64,000 nucleotides of DNA, from contig OY744605.1 in the NCBI GenBank assembly GCA_963556255.1, positions 41,607,384 through 41,671,383 of the forward strand, in the 5' to 3' direction. This document shows positions 47,268 through 61,359 of the stretch, piece by piece; positions within the stretch are counted from its first letter, which is position 1, and each line of letters opens with the position of its first letter. Position numbers and translations under genes: made by a program. The notes under the pieces are model-generated. The model did not search any database and was not told where the DNA came from. It was given only the letters and a program-made list of their open reading frames with translations. The stretch comes from Allolobophora icterica. Its lineage: Eukaryota; Annelida; Clitellata; Crassiclitellata; Lumbricidae.

Positions 47268-47870
47268 CCTTTTTAATTAACGTAGGCTATATGACTATTG
47301 ATCTAAACAGGAATCCGAATGCAGTCTCTTGGTCTCAGCCCTGTTAAAAGTCACACTAAAACACTTCGCTGGAAATATTACTTGTTATAACGCGGAAAAA
47401 CGATTTTGAAACGAGGAATTTGCATCGGCTGTTTGATGACGTCATTTATGAATCGCGCGCTTCCCTCAAATGGAATAGAGGTAAAACGCATCAGATCGGA
47501 TATGAATAATCTGACAGTTGATATTACTTTTAAAGGCTATATATAATATTATATTCGTTTATTAAGAAAGACAGTTGACATAACGCAACAGTGTACAATG
47601 GCAATAGGCCTATAACAAGAAGGTTCAGTACGTACAAAAATTAAATAAAGAGCTAAAGTAAGACAAAAATAAAAGGAACGATTAGACATAATGACAAAAA
47701 GGAGGAATTGACTAATGACAAAATAGTAGGATAATTTAAAGGGGATTCTGAAGTACCAGCTATGAAGTGGATGGTATGCTAGTAAATATCCTTAAACATC
47801 AATCTAGGGAGGAAATTTTTATTGTCCTTAGGAGGCAGAGCAAAGGAGTGTTTTTGTATTGTATTGTATT

Positions 47871-47937
47871 AATGGAGAATGTTTATCATGACGATCGTTA
47901 GAGCTCCAAGAGTTGACAGCACAAGGTGACAAGGTGA
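47871..47937 (+). mobile_element. 67-bp retroelement end inside a TTGTA array, only in copy B
   Basis: Almost identical to the 3' end at 5382-5446, with the same ACAAGGTG tail. Copy A has only the TTGTA repeat here. Confidence 0.8.
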
Positions 47938-48498
47938 TTGTATTGTATATAGAAATTTATAAAGCGCCTCTCGCAGAATAGCCGTTCAGAGGTGCTCTCA
48001 GCACAGAAGCCCCGGGAAAACAGAAATGTGTTTAGGGACGCGAGACCGAAGAGGAAAAGCCAGTTATTACTTACAACCATCATTATCATCGGCATCATCA
48101 TCATCATCATAATCATGTTAATTATTGTTTTTTTTAAATTTATTTTTCTACATGAAGTCAGTTCATTACCTCAGGAGATAAAATTGTCCGAAGACAGTTA
48201 ATAACAACTGTTAGACCCCCTATTGTTTTTAATAGCGTATAATAATAATACACTCAAGCGCATATGAATTATAAATAGGCTATAAGACTACACCTAATCA
48301 TGCACTTACATGTGTGTCATCGTCTTCATAAAGTAGGTCGGATATGACGCGATATCAGCTTATAACTTTCGATGCATAAATCGGAAGTCAACCAAGCTAT
48401 TTTGTCCGTCGTTTGAATAATTCAACTAATGCCGTTTACCTGCTTTTCCCTCGCATCCCTTGCATCGATGGATACCATGACGGCTACGAGAGTCATAA

Positions 48499-48620
48499 TG
48501 ATGATGATGACGACGAAGATGATGACCATGACGACGACGATAACAAAGATGATGATGATGTTGATGATGATGATGATGATGATGATGTTGATGATGATGA
48601 TGATTATGATGATGATGATT

Positions 48621-48681
<61 letters not shown>

Positions 48682-48690
48682 CGTTGATTA
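48499..48690. repeat. GAT microsatellite (copy B)
   Basis: Shorter allele-like version of 32949-33315. Confidence 0.97.
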
Positions 48691-50519
48691 AGGTAATGGC
48701 AGAGAAGGAAACAAAAGGTGTGTATTAAGAAGGAGAAAGAAGAGGAGGTATAAACCGAGGAGAATGATGGGAGAATGATGATGAGGAAGAGGAGGAGGAT
48801 GACGTGGAGGAGGAGAAGGAGGAGTAAGAGGATCAGCAGGAGAAGGAGGAGGAGGAGAAGGACGAGAACAAAATGCACCGAATGCGCCCCCAAGCGGCCA
48901 TCTTTATAATTGCGACCTAGCGAATTACAGTCTAAACGAAAGGGTCGCTGTGCTGATATATTTATCACCATTTCGCTTAGACACACATAAAAAATTATAT
49001 GTATAATGCACCAATCTGCGGTTGAGACGTTACGTAACGATGCACGCAAAGCAGGTCGATCAATTTAAGTCATTACTGTTAAGGAGGCGACGAGTCATTA
49101 TACGAGACCGTGTGTAAGCCGAGGCCGAGAAAGTCAAGTTCATCGCAAATACAGTTTAGAGCTCATCGATGTGAATTCGAGAGCGAATAATAATAGGTCA
49201 ATAATTTAGGCGTTCGTAGGCACATTTGAATGAATATTTGAATAGTGATTTTAGGATGAATGGTAAATTGTTTGAATTCTGAATCGATTACATGACCAAA
49301 CATCCAAATCACTTATCGATCAATTGATTAATCAATTGAATGATTGATTGACACCGATCGGTCTTATAACGCTTTCTTGTATAATTCCGCTGCAGATGGA
49401 TGCGTCTCCATTGACGCCCATCATTTCTTCTTCTCGTCACCAATCAAGACTCTTTCCTGTCTGCTTAGCGACCTTTCGCAAGAAGAGCAGAGTGGGTGGA
49501 CCTGTGTGTATGTTAGTCGACTATTTTTGTAACTATTTTAAAAGTAGATAGTCGCGAAACAAAGGGAATGCTCAACCAATTGAAGAGTCCCAGTTTCTTA
49601 ACGCTCTCCCTCAGTGCCGTATTTAGACCTGGTGAGATCCTAAGCTTTATGAAGCTTGGAAGGCCCTTGTTAAGAAATTACACCAGAAGGTCACCAGAAG
49701 GTCTAACAAAACTTGATAACATATATGCCTTTTAATTATTTAATAGCATGAACGGGTGCTACGTTCAATCTATCGCAAGTAAAGCCCTGCGCCGGTCGCG
49801 CCCCGCCGCCGCCGCCGACTTTTGTTTGTCGGCGCGCCGCCGCCGACAATCTGTCGGCGCGCCGCCGATGCCAGTTTGATATGCTTAATTGTTATTGTTG
49901 TATTTTTCATGTTTTGCATGATTTCGCGATAAATTGTTACTTGGTGCGAAATGTAAGTGGACATCTTGTACCTTATTACTTTATTTTAATTTTCTGGGTT
50001 CCTTTGCGAAACTTGATCGGCAACATGAATTGGTGTCGTCAATGCTATGAGCATATGATATCACCAATTCGTGTTGACTTTTGCAGCTATCATAGTACAC
50101 ATAAGTTCTCTTGCATGCTGGTGATTAATTGTGAAATGGGATGTACTAGTTGACAAGTAAGAAAAACAGGCGAACTAAAATAACTATAAACAAAAGATAC
50201 AAGAATTTTCTCTGTTGCCGGTCTTACAGTTACTGTGAAAACTTTTATTCTGTGACAAAATAAAATTTCTACACAAGCAGCTTGAGTGTCAGCAATATAA
50301 GGTGCTGAAACACGGCTAATTGGCTATCTAACAGTTTTCAAAAGATTAGATGTAAGATAAGCTGATAAGTATATGTGTACGCCTAAATGTTTTTTAAACA
50401 AACTATTCTCAAAAATGGCACTTTGATGGGTAGGAACTCGTGTGCTAATGAAGAAGATAAAGAGTGAACATAGCTGATTACAGTGTTTGTTATCTTGCAG
50501 TGTTTAATCTAGACGTCTT

Positions 50520-51293
50520 GGTTCTAGGACAATTCGCCGCAGGACAATTCGGCGCGGACAATTCGGCGCGGACAATTCGTCGTAGGACAATTCGGCGCGG
50601 TTAATCAAACTATGAAATGGTAACTGCTTCATTAAGCCACCATAGAAATAAACAGCAACATTTAAAGTGAAATATAATAGTAGATTGTCGAGTTCACCAT
50701 GATATTTAATATTGAGTTTCAATTGAATATAGATACTCTAATATGATATCCAATAGTTTATAATCTAATACAACTAAATGTTAATACAAAAAAACAATTT
50801 GGATAATCCTGTCCGAAATTGTATGAATACAGACACTCTAATATGTAATCTAAAAATTACTAATCTAACACAACTAAATGTTAATACAAAAAAAACAGTT
50901 GAATAATCCTGTCCGAAATTGTTTGAATGTGACTAAATCGTGACAATGGGTTAATTTGTTAATCCATTTAATTTATGTTGTGACTGCATCCCCGTAAGTA
51001 TTCGATGTTCGATTTTCGTAATCCAGCACAACAATAAATCGACGATAGCTATAATCACCTCGCATTGATTAATTATATAAATTTTCCGCGATAACATTTG
51101 ATATTATATAGGCTAAATTTCCCGCGACGAAATGTCCCGCGCCGAATTGTCCCGCGCCGAATTGTCCTGCGCCGATTTGTCCGCGCCGAATTGTCCTGCG
51201 ACGAATTGTCCTGCGCCGAATTGTCCTGCGCCGAATTGTCCTGCGACGAATTGTCCTGCGCCGAATTGTCCTGCGCCGAATTGTCCGGTCACC
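50520..51293. mobile_element. Foldback/MULE-like element nested in the 2.9-kb transposon
   Basis: Arms are tandem 14-15-bp units of the GGCGCAGGACAATTC type: about five at the left (50526-50600) and eleven inverted at the right (51120-51288). Ends GGTTCTAGGACAATTC and the inverse of GGTGACCGGACAATTC are flanked by the 9-bp duplication AGACGTCTT (50511-50519 and 51294-51302). A 9-bp TSD suggests MULE-type, but the superfamily is inferred. Confidence 0.85.
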
Positions 51294-51855
51294 AGACGTC
51301 TTTGGCGGGAATTACCCCCCCCCCAGGATTAAAGTTTTCCCCCAGAGCTCAGCAATATTGTAAGGTAGAGACCATTGTTGGGGGAAATTCCCCCCACCCC
51401 AGGGTACATGAATTCCTAAGAAAAGGTCATCAAAGGTTTAAGTGTGCGAAAAAGTAAGTAAAAATGGGATGAATGCCAAAAAAGAGGTCATCACCTTTTT
51501 TCGAAGATGAAAATTGCCGAAATTTTTTGGACGTAGTAACATTTTCAAAAAAGGTCGCCCTTCTTGTTCCCCCCGAGAAACCTTGTTTCCCCCCCCCCTC
51601 AGAACAGGGGTACTAGATGAAACACTGGTTATCTTGATACTAAGAATGCATCGTCTTTCTGACCATATTCATTTTCCTTGTACTCTGATGATCTTGTCTT
51701 TGTGCATGATGCACACAGTCTTTTTTAAAGTGATATCTTGATACAAGTAGCCATTGTTTTGATACTTCTGTTCCTGTTGCCATTTCCTCAATACCTTGAC
51801 AACAAAAGCAATATGCAATGCATGGCTTGTTGTGTACTACAGTATTCCCCATTGG

Positions 51856-52114
51856 CAGTGCTTTTTTTCTAGAAAAAAAAGGTTCCGGAACGGAACAATA
51901 GGTTCCGGAACGCAACAATTATGGGCGGGCTAAAATCACGAGAAAAATTGGATTGGGGGTTGGTAGGGGTCTCAATAAACACTGAAAACAGTTCAAAGAC
52001 ACTTAGATTAAATTAAAATAAGTAAATTATTGTTTTTTTTATTAAAATAAATAAATTATTTTTTAGTAGCTGAAAAAGGTGCCGGAACGCCGTTCCGGCT
52101 GAAAAAAAGCACTG
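51856..52114. mobile_element. Short hAT transposon nested in the 2.9-kb transposon, 259 bp
   Basis: Ends CAGTGCTTTTTTTC are inverted at both sides, with CCGGAACG subterminal motifs. TSD CCCATTGG is exact (51848-51855 and 52115-52122). Confidence 0.95.
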
Positions 52115-54599
52115 CCCATTGGTAAATTCATTGAAAATTAACAGAGGTGAGGCCGCTCGGCCATTGTATTACGATAGGAAAACGTATATATTTACATTTC
52201 TCTTCATGGCTTGACAACAGCCTCTCTCACTGGGAGGATGCTGTTATCCGGCATCTGCCATGTGACTTGGAGTGTAGGTCTATACTGTATCAGTGTATAT
52301 GCAAGTGTATTCGTGCAATATGCAAATGCATGTTGCGTCATTTGATTACAATTTGCCAATACTTAGGATGTTCATATTTGTAAATCAAATGTCTGAAGGC
52401 GTCTTTTTCTCAGTCCCTTTGTATGTAGCTGAGCCTCAGTGTGATGGAGTGGCTTTAGAGAACTTGCCCTTTGACTGGTCACAGAACCAACGGATGTTCA
52501 ACTCTCATAGTGACTCATGCTTCTAACTTGGGCACGCCGCGCCGCGCCGACGCCGACATTTCGTGGGCGCCGCCGCCGCCGATTTTTGTTCGACGGTGCG
52601 CCGCCGCCGCCGACCCAAAATAACCGGCGCGCCGCCGCCGACACTATGACGTCGGCGCAGGGCTCTAATCGCAAGACAGTTCAGTGTCGCAAAGAATTTT
52701 ACCACTCATATTTTTTATCCGCTCCGCATATTTGGTGCCACTCAGGTGAGATGGAATTTGCTACTGAAGCTGTTTAAAAAGGTTCTATATAGTACATATA
52801 ACAGTTTTAAAAGCCCCCACACAAAATTCTGCACTTTATAGGCCCCTGCGGATTGTGAAGCCTAGGCTGTAGCTCTTTTAGCTTATGTCTAAATCCGGCA
52901 CTGCTCTTCCTCCAGTAAAAGTAGCAACCGATTGACTTGTAACTGTGTTTTCCCTAAACAACATTGAAATCGTAGTTTATTAGACGGCAATTGTGATCGG
53001 TGTGCTAAGCCTCTTTGCACAGATACGATTTGTTTTACACATGCACCGTAGACGTGATTTCTCAGCTGCCACTGTTCTCCAACCTCATAAATTATATAGG
53101 CCTACTCGATTGCTACTGATGCTGTTCCTACTACAAGGTATTGTTAAGAATATCCCAGTTGCTGATTTGGCCATCACCGTCTCAAGTATTACAAACACAA
53201 CTAGTACTATTCATCCCCGTTGGTATACTATTGCTGCAGCAATCTTAACAGTTTATTAGCAATAGTAGCAGCGATGACGGTCGTAGAGCAATAGTATATT
53301 AAATTATTATTAATCCTACATCATGGTTGGTCTTTATCGTTGCAGCATCAAACGCCGCAAACAATATCTCCCTCGCTTGGTATACTGCTGCCTCTCCTAC
53401 GTGTGTGGTGGCTATCGAGGAGACTCCGCACGACTGTTGCTATAACTACGAGAGGTGCTACAGAAGGTAGCAGCATCGCCGTAGCCAACTGCCTCTCGTG
53501 CGCTGATTGGCTTGGGGTCTGCGCTGTCGCTGTTGTTGCTGCTGTTGCTGGTCGCTTAAAACGGACCGTGGACATCGACCGGAAGGAAGTTGGACTCGAC
53601 AACGCCCGACGAACACTTCCGGTCGATCAGCAGAAGAAACGAAGTCGAAACGAGTTCGAAACGAGGCGTCCTTAGCTGCTGAGAAGAGGAATCGGGACAC
53701 GACAAAAACATGGTATCAGTTCCTCGTTTACTATCGCTATCACCTTCATCATCTAATTTAGAGACATTCCGATTGACAACCTTCTCCATGACAGCCACTT
53801 TCATTTAGCCCGCACTGGGTCAGTAGCAGGTAACCATACTGTCCACCAGTGGCACAATTCGTGACCACTACATGGGTCAGAGTGACCGTGGATGTCTCGT
53901 TTGGAGCTTAGATAGAACCAGCGTGGGAATTGTAGGAAAATGACTGGGGGGAGGGGAGTTGAACATTTTATCCGTATTTTGCAAACTGATGTTAACGAAT
54001 TGAAAGCAGTTGATTTCAACACTGGCAGTTTTGCAAGTCAGATTCGAATCAAAATCAATTTCTTTATTGAGAAACTTCAAAAATGCATACATGATACACC
54101 ATGGAAATGTCTTTTCTTTGTCAGAGACTTAGAGTCATATAATGCACAACTGAGGGCGTTGGAAACAACCCCCTTGGGGTGTGCAATGAAGACTTAACTG
54201 TGGGGTCCTAAAAAAGACTAGGGGTTGAACCCTCCGACATTTCCCACCCTGGATAAAACCAGCCGATCTCTTTATAAGACGATCCATCAGATGGTGGCCT
54301 AAAGACTGAAAAAGACACGACAAAAAGATAAGATTCATCGTCGTCGTCGTCATCATCATCGCAGTCGTCGTCGTCATCATCGCCGTCGTCATCATTGGCG
54401 AGATTTAAGACGAAGACGACGACGACGATATGGCTTTCCATAAATTAATTGCAAATGCAATTGTAGTCGATCCTCGTTTTGAGTTTCTTTCGGAAGCTTA
54501 TCGTACATAATACACACATACATGAATACTTAAATAGGCCTAAATGTCTGTATAGACATACGTCTGATAGGCCACATAAATACTTAGCGCAAGTCATCG

Positions 54600-54845
54600 T
54601 TACAGAAGTGTTTCGATCAGTCAGAACTGTAACAGCTGTTCGTTTTCTAAACTCTAGCTGGACTGTATACATAGCATGCGAATATCGCATTGAGCTTTGT
54701 CTACTTTCCAAGCGTCTAATTCGCAAGATGCGGTTGAAGACCGTTTTTTCGATCGTTGTCTGATGTAACCAGGTCAGGAGCACCTCTGATGAGTTTTCTT
54801 GAAGAGGCGCTGTATAAATAGGCATTTAATTACAATTACAATTTT
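54600..54845 (+). mobile_element. L2/CR1-like 3' fragment (copy B)
   Basis: Equivalent of 37640-37890, ending GAGGCGCTGTATAAATAGGC and ATTACA units. Confidence 0.6.
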
Positions 54846-55172
54846 GCGTAATGAAAGGTGCCATTGTCTTCGTGTTCTCCACTTGACCAGATGAGCAAAT
54901 CCGCAGAGCTTGCATCTAAATGAAGACACGGTTTTAAAAAACCAGTTCATTGCTAGGGTCGCTCTGTCTGTGTATATATACACACATATATATATTTATG
55001 TATATTATACGTACATGAACATATATTGTACAGGCCATATATAGGTATATATAAACGTTATCTGGATTTAGCAATAATGAGAAAAATTGCTTTATAAGGA
55101 CTGGTTCATCTTGATTATAGACAACTGCGTGTTCTCTCTCTCCATCGTATTTCTCCCAGTTCTCCCATCTCC

Positions 55173-55175
<3 letters not shown>

Positions 55176-55266
<91 letters not shown>
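55176..55266. repeat. CT dinucleotide array (copy B)
   Basis: Equivalent of 38216-38310. Confidence 0.97.
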
Positions 55267-55271
<5 letters not shown>

Positions 55272-56654
55272 GTTAGATAGTAAGCAGAGCGTTTGATTGT
55301 AAGACTCAATCATCGTTTTGGCGAATTGCACATCTGACGGTCGACCGACGGTCACGCATTTCGCCGATTCGCGTCACCACCGCCGACCACCAGAGGGCTA
55401 CGCGGCAATAATTAACGAAGACACACAATGAGACACTACTGTGTGCTATCGATGCGCTGATGCATTAGACACCCTCTACCCGAGACACATAGACACAGAG
55501 ATACGGAGAAAGAGACAGACAGACAGACAGACTGATGCTGAATGCCAGGAAACGTTTTGGGCGCCGGCGCATAGGCATACACTGATTTAGGGGATAATAG
55601 GGAAAACGTTCGCTGCTGAGTCAACAGTTCATCTGCTGTGAGGAAGGCCGTGGATTTGCATTTCCGGTGGAGAATAAAACGATCCTTCAGGTGGTTGTCA
55701 GCGCCGACGCGGAACGAGTGTCTTGACCAATGGATGGACAGATGGACGGATGGACAGATGGACGGACGGACAGAGACACGATTGGACGCAGACGGAGATG
55801 GGGGAGGGAGGGGTTTGATATGCCAGGCGGAAATCTAAACGCCGGCGTAAGACTATGACCGCGAAGGATTCGTTCGATGGCCAATAAGAGGATTTAGAGA
55901 TCAGTTGCGAGTATTATAGTTCTTGCGGGTTTTCGTTTTTCTCTCTCCAGTATATACGCAAGACGCACTTGGAATCCACTGATGTAGCGCATGAGTTTCG
56001 TTCCTGAAATGCTAAGGTCAACGTTGGATCTGAAAGCCAACTGAACACAAGAGAAGTGCTTTCTCGAAAGTCAATTGTGATGATTTATTGATCCACGCAT
56101 ACTTACTTCAGTCGTAATCTTATAGTTCGACTGGTTTCGTCTGGTTGTCTATAGTTTCGGCAAACCGATAATGAATGCAATGTTGGGCGAGAAATGTGAA
56201 AATGCTTTACTGTAACTATATTTGTAATAGCCAATTTCTATAGCGCCGCTTTACCAGAAACAAGAGGTACTGTTTATGTTAGCGCGGAATGCTTTGTGTA
56301 AATGTAAACGTTTTTATACAGCGACCTACATGGCCTCGACCCTGCTCACTTTCAATTATTTGATCAGGTGAGATCTTTCACCACCCACTGCCCGTTTGAG
56401 TAGACATCGTTTAAGGTTCCCGTGTACGTAACGTGCTAACCCGAGATTTAAATCTCTGAAAAAAAAACAACATCGGTAGGCGAACAGAGATCCGCACGCT
56501 CTCTAACACAGATAACTGAATTTACATATGCAAATTCTATTACTCATATTATTTGGCTTCAGGCATTCATTCTGTTAAATGGCTTGTAAAAAGCCATTAT
56601 CGACTCACGTTATCTAAAAGTCAAGATTGTCCAGTTAAAACATTCATTTATAAA

Positions 56655-56715
56655 CATCACACGCCAAATTGCTGCGGTGTCTACAGACTACACAGCAGCA
56701 ATTTGACGTGTGATG
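56655..56715. repeat. Inverted repeat (copy B)
   Basis: Equivalent of 39721-39781. The left arm is unchanged and the right arm differs. Confidence 0.85.
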
Positions 56716-57361
56716 TGTATGCAACAACAATGCGCTGAATTTTTATTTAGACTAGCAAACGAAACTCTGCAGTTGTCGATGACTAAACGTCATATTGAAT
56801 TTTTACATTAGTAAAATTTTAAAATCTAAGTTATTTGCCAGTTTCAGTTCACTGTATTGTCCTGCAGTTGTGTGAAACAACTTTATTCTTGCAACGATCT
56901 AAGAAAGTTTTAGCGAACTGGAGGCTGACAGCATGGCATAATTATACAGCATAAACTTCAGAGATGGACGTGTGAACTATCGGGTGAAGTACGTTATGGG
57001 GTCATGCTGTTCCCTTGGGTGGAACGAACGGGGTCAGACAGCGCTTCCATTTCACCTCTGAGTCTCGGATTTGACTGAAACCCGATAAGTCATTTGAAAT
57101 TGACAGTTCTTTATCAAGGCACATAACCAGTCGGGATATATAGGCTGTTCATACTTCTTCAGATGCTGCTGTTCAGTTTAAGCTTCACGTAAATCATCCC
57201 TCAAACCTCGTGACCACCAATCGAAGAACAAAAGGGCGATTACGTACCTTATCTTGGCCTCAAATCCAGTCAAAGGAGTATCAAGCGATTATTCATAATC
57301 CGATAGAAGAATTAGTTCTACCAGTTGACAAACGCATAATAGACTACATAAACTGTGTGTC

Positions 57362-57683
57362 CTGAAGTTTGACGCGGCCCGTAATACTGTACCTAGTTAC
57401 CTGACAGAACTGTGCATTGGCTGCAGCGTCAGCCGCTTGCGTTCAGCCACCCGTGGCGACTTTGTGGTCGGGATGGTTAGGACACGCCTGGCGGACTCTT
57501 CGTTTTTTGTGGCCGGACCTAGCGACTGGAACTCATTGCCGCTGGTTATCCGGTCCATGAACTCCCACCCTACCTCTTGCAATCACCTTAAGACGAACCT
57601 GTGTCGTGCGGCTTTTCCTTAATACTCTATTTTGCAAGGCGCTGCTGAGCACAGGTTGAGTGGCGCCATAGCATAAACTGTGT
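57362..57683 (+). pseudogene. CR1-like RT C-terminal fragment and 3' end (copy B)
   Basis: Equivalent of 40442-40762, with the same frame (GPSDWNSLPLVIRSM) and few substitutions. It passes into a GAT microsatellite. Confidence 0.8.
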
Positions 57684-57685
57684 GG

Positions 57686-57724
<39 letters not shown>

Positions 57725-57758
57725 GGAGGAGGAGGAGGAGGAGGAGGAGGAGGATGAC

Positions 57759-57845
<87 letters not shown>

Positions 57846-57922
57846 AAGGAGGAGGAGGAGGATGACGACGATGATGATGATGATGATGATGAGGAGGAGG
57901 AGGAGGATGATGAGGATGATGC
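57684..57922. repeat. GAT/GAG microsatellite after the CR1-like 3' end (copy B)
   Basis: Pure GAT runs with GAG blocks, differing from copy A in composition. Confidence 0.95.
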
Positions 57923-59047
57923 TGGTTAGGGTCTTTGCTACTAATCGACTCTCGTTTTACTCTTTGTCGGTTAGAAATCACATCTAGACTAAGGAACGCA
58001 TCTGCGAGGCCATACGTTCGCTATATATAAAAACGTGTAGACCTAAATGTAGCCTACATGTAGGCTACACAACGCTGTCCTTAAATTCATCTGAGATTCA
58101 GAGTTATTGATTCTGCTATAGATTATCTGTAAGTTACCGTCAAATTCATAGCTATTTACAAGCACAAAGAATTCAATTATTTTTTCACCTAATTGCCACA
58201 TTAAATTTTACTTCCAAATCAAGAACGCTCTTGTTGTAGGCATAGCGTGCAACAAACACTTCGGACACCCTAGAGTATTTTATTTGAACGGACGCAATCA
58301 TGCCATATATGTCAGTCACTGTGGGCGGAGTTTGACGATGCTGACGTCATTGCTTACGTTTTTCTTCTTCGTGCGTCTTGCTGGACGTCGATTCACATGA
58401 TGTATCGTATAGTAAGATAGACTCTTGGCTGCCAAAGACAAACATTCTGGACACGGACCAACTCTTGAGTTCCCATCTAGCCCTGGAAGTACGTCGACGG
58501 TATAATTACACCTAATGAAATAACGCTTGTCAGAGGCCGTCCTCTATATATACTCCCGAAGGAAACGTGGCACAGTTTTATAAGTTTGGCTAGTTTTGAA
58601 GTCTGGCCAGAAATTTAGCCAACAACTAATCGATTCTCCGAAAGATATATATGCTCCTTTCCGATGACTTGATTTGTATTCTATGTTTTTTTTAGGTGCA
58701 AGTAGTTAGTTATTTATTCGAGAAGTTCCGTTGACTGTAACTACTTTATACTAGAATGATGGATTTTTTAAATCTCAGAAACTTACTTCAGAGAGTTAGT
58801 CGATATTGAAGTATGATTCCTGCAGGACCCAGCATTTAATTACTTAACAATAAATTAAATTCATCAACGGATTCCCATTCGCTCCTTCTCTGATGAAATT
58901 ATTCATTGGCGGTGAGTCAATAAAAACCCAGGCACCAATTCCTTTTGAGTTTCTTACTCCCTTTAAGAATCCTTCAACCCTTCTATCCAAAGCCTTCTGT
59001 CCAATCTGTCTTTGCACGTCGTCTTCACCTGCCTGCATGTCTGTCGT

Positions 59048-59168
<121 letters not shown>

Positions 59169-59417
59169 ATCCTCAGTCTGCTTTCGACCTCCTTGTGCTG
59201 CTTTCGTGCTTTTCTAGCACCATCGCCAGTTCTAACTGCTCACCATCTGTATATTTCTGTCTCATTCTTTCTCACTGTGTTGCTCTCTTTCTCTGCTTCT
59301 TCAGCTGTCTCGATGTTTGTGGCGGTGACTTTCTCTCACGTATAGTTTCAGTGGCTGTCTCTGTCCTGGTATATGTCCCTTTGTGTCTGTTTGTCAATAG
59401 GCCTACGTCTCTCTCAC

Positions 59418-59645
59418 TATTGGAATAATAATCAAATTTTTTACGCGAAAGCGGGCAACGGGGCCTACGCAGATCAGGACCATTTGTAGATTACTTGTCG
59501 CCTGAAGTCAGTATGAATGCGACAATTATACGAAACTGATATATAGAGCAATGACAGAGACGGAGGACATGGGATCGAACGCAGGACACGACGTTACCGA
59601 TTCAAACACTATTGATTAGGAAACTTTATATAACTTTCCCTCCTT
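59418..59645 (-). mobile_element. Decayed tRNA-derived SINE (copy B)
   Basis: Equivalent of 42440-42665, with B-box-like GCGTTCGATCCC near 59578. Confidence 0.5.
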
Positions 59646-59704
59646 CATTTGTCCAGTCGTTCGCTAACTCCTTCGCTCGTTTTTCGTTCTTTTTTGTTCG
59701 ATTG

Positions 59705-59752
59705 TTCATTCATTCATTCATTCATTCATTCATTCATTCATTCATTCATTCA
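59705..59752. repeat. ATTC array at the right end of copy B
   Basis: About 11 TTCA units. The same repeat ends copy A at the N gap. Confidence 0.95.
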
Positions 59753-59859
59753 ATCTTTCTTTCACTCATTCGTTTATGACTGATACGAATTGGCTAATTA
59801 AGTTGAGCATGACTGACTGACGCAGCACAATCCAGTATAAACCAGTTAAAGTGCTTTTT

Positions 59860-60510
<651 letters not shown>

Positions 60511-61018
60511 TATATAATGAAGAGGAGTAGCTACTTCGTCGGGTGATTTTCAGTATCCTTACATTTCAAGATATGTGAAATGAGTTCAAAGATATCGTAA
60601 GAATAGGACGTAATCTGTTTAAGTATAGCTGCTGCTGCTACTGCTGCTGACGTAGGAGCTCGTGTCGGTCTTCATGTAATTGTTGTGAGGTTAAATGAGG
60701 ATCACCAGCCATCGACCTTCTGATCCGTGCAGCCTTCGACGTATACCAGTGAACGGGGTTGGACTTCGAGGGTAATTATGATGCCCGCAGATTTATGGCA
60801 ACTGAATGGTCGCTATGGTAATTGGCGCTCACGCAGAACGAGAGGAATTGTGGAAGGCGTAGGAAGGAACTGGTCCACGGGAGGATGAAGACTGCCGAAG
60901 AGAAATGAACTCTTCCGCCGAATTGCATCAATCGCCACCTAGCGGCCGAAGGAAGATCCACTGGCCGAATGCTCATTTGAGGGGAAGTTGTCGATGGGAC
61001 CAGCACCCGATTGCTGCC
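60511..61018. other. Intergenic, nothing recognised
   Basis: No gene or bounded repeat is visible apart from a short CTG cluster near 60630. Confidence 0.4.
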
Positions 61019-61135
61019 GATGTTTCGTCGATCGTTCGATCGATGGGTGGCCCAACAACCGACCGACGATCGATCGCTCGATCGATTGATTGATCGATCA
61101 CTGGATCGATTGATCGATCGTGCGTTCGATCTCTA
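61019..61135. repeat. GATC/CGAT-dense palindromic tract
   Basis: GATCGAT, CGATCGAT and GATTGATC units are clustered with little other sequence. Confidence 0.8.
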
Positions 61136-61237
61136 TAGGAGTCGATGAACCGAAATATGGACGAACAGATGATTTTATGAAAATATTATGTATACACTTG
61201 CCTGCGTTTAATTATGCATGCATGTATGTATGTATGT

Positions 61238-61350
<113 letters not shown>

Positions 61351-61359
61351 CATTATCAC

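Larger units (their letters stand above)
49780..52667. mobile_element. 2.9-kb hAT-like transposon, only in copy B, containing two nested transposons
   Basis: Ends read TAAAGCCCTGCGCCG and the inverse of TAGAGCCCTGCGCCG. The perfect TSD ATCGCAAG is at 49772-49779 and 52668-52675. Copy A has the empty site near 34823. GCCGCCGCC/GTCGGCG-rich subterminal repeats occur at both ends (49790-49870 and 52530-52660). The body has no recognisable transposase; frames at 51640-51741 and 52293-52526 are unassigned. Confidence 0.93.
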
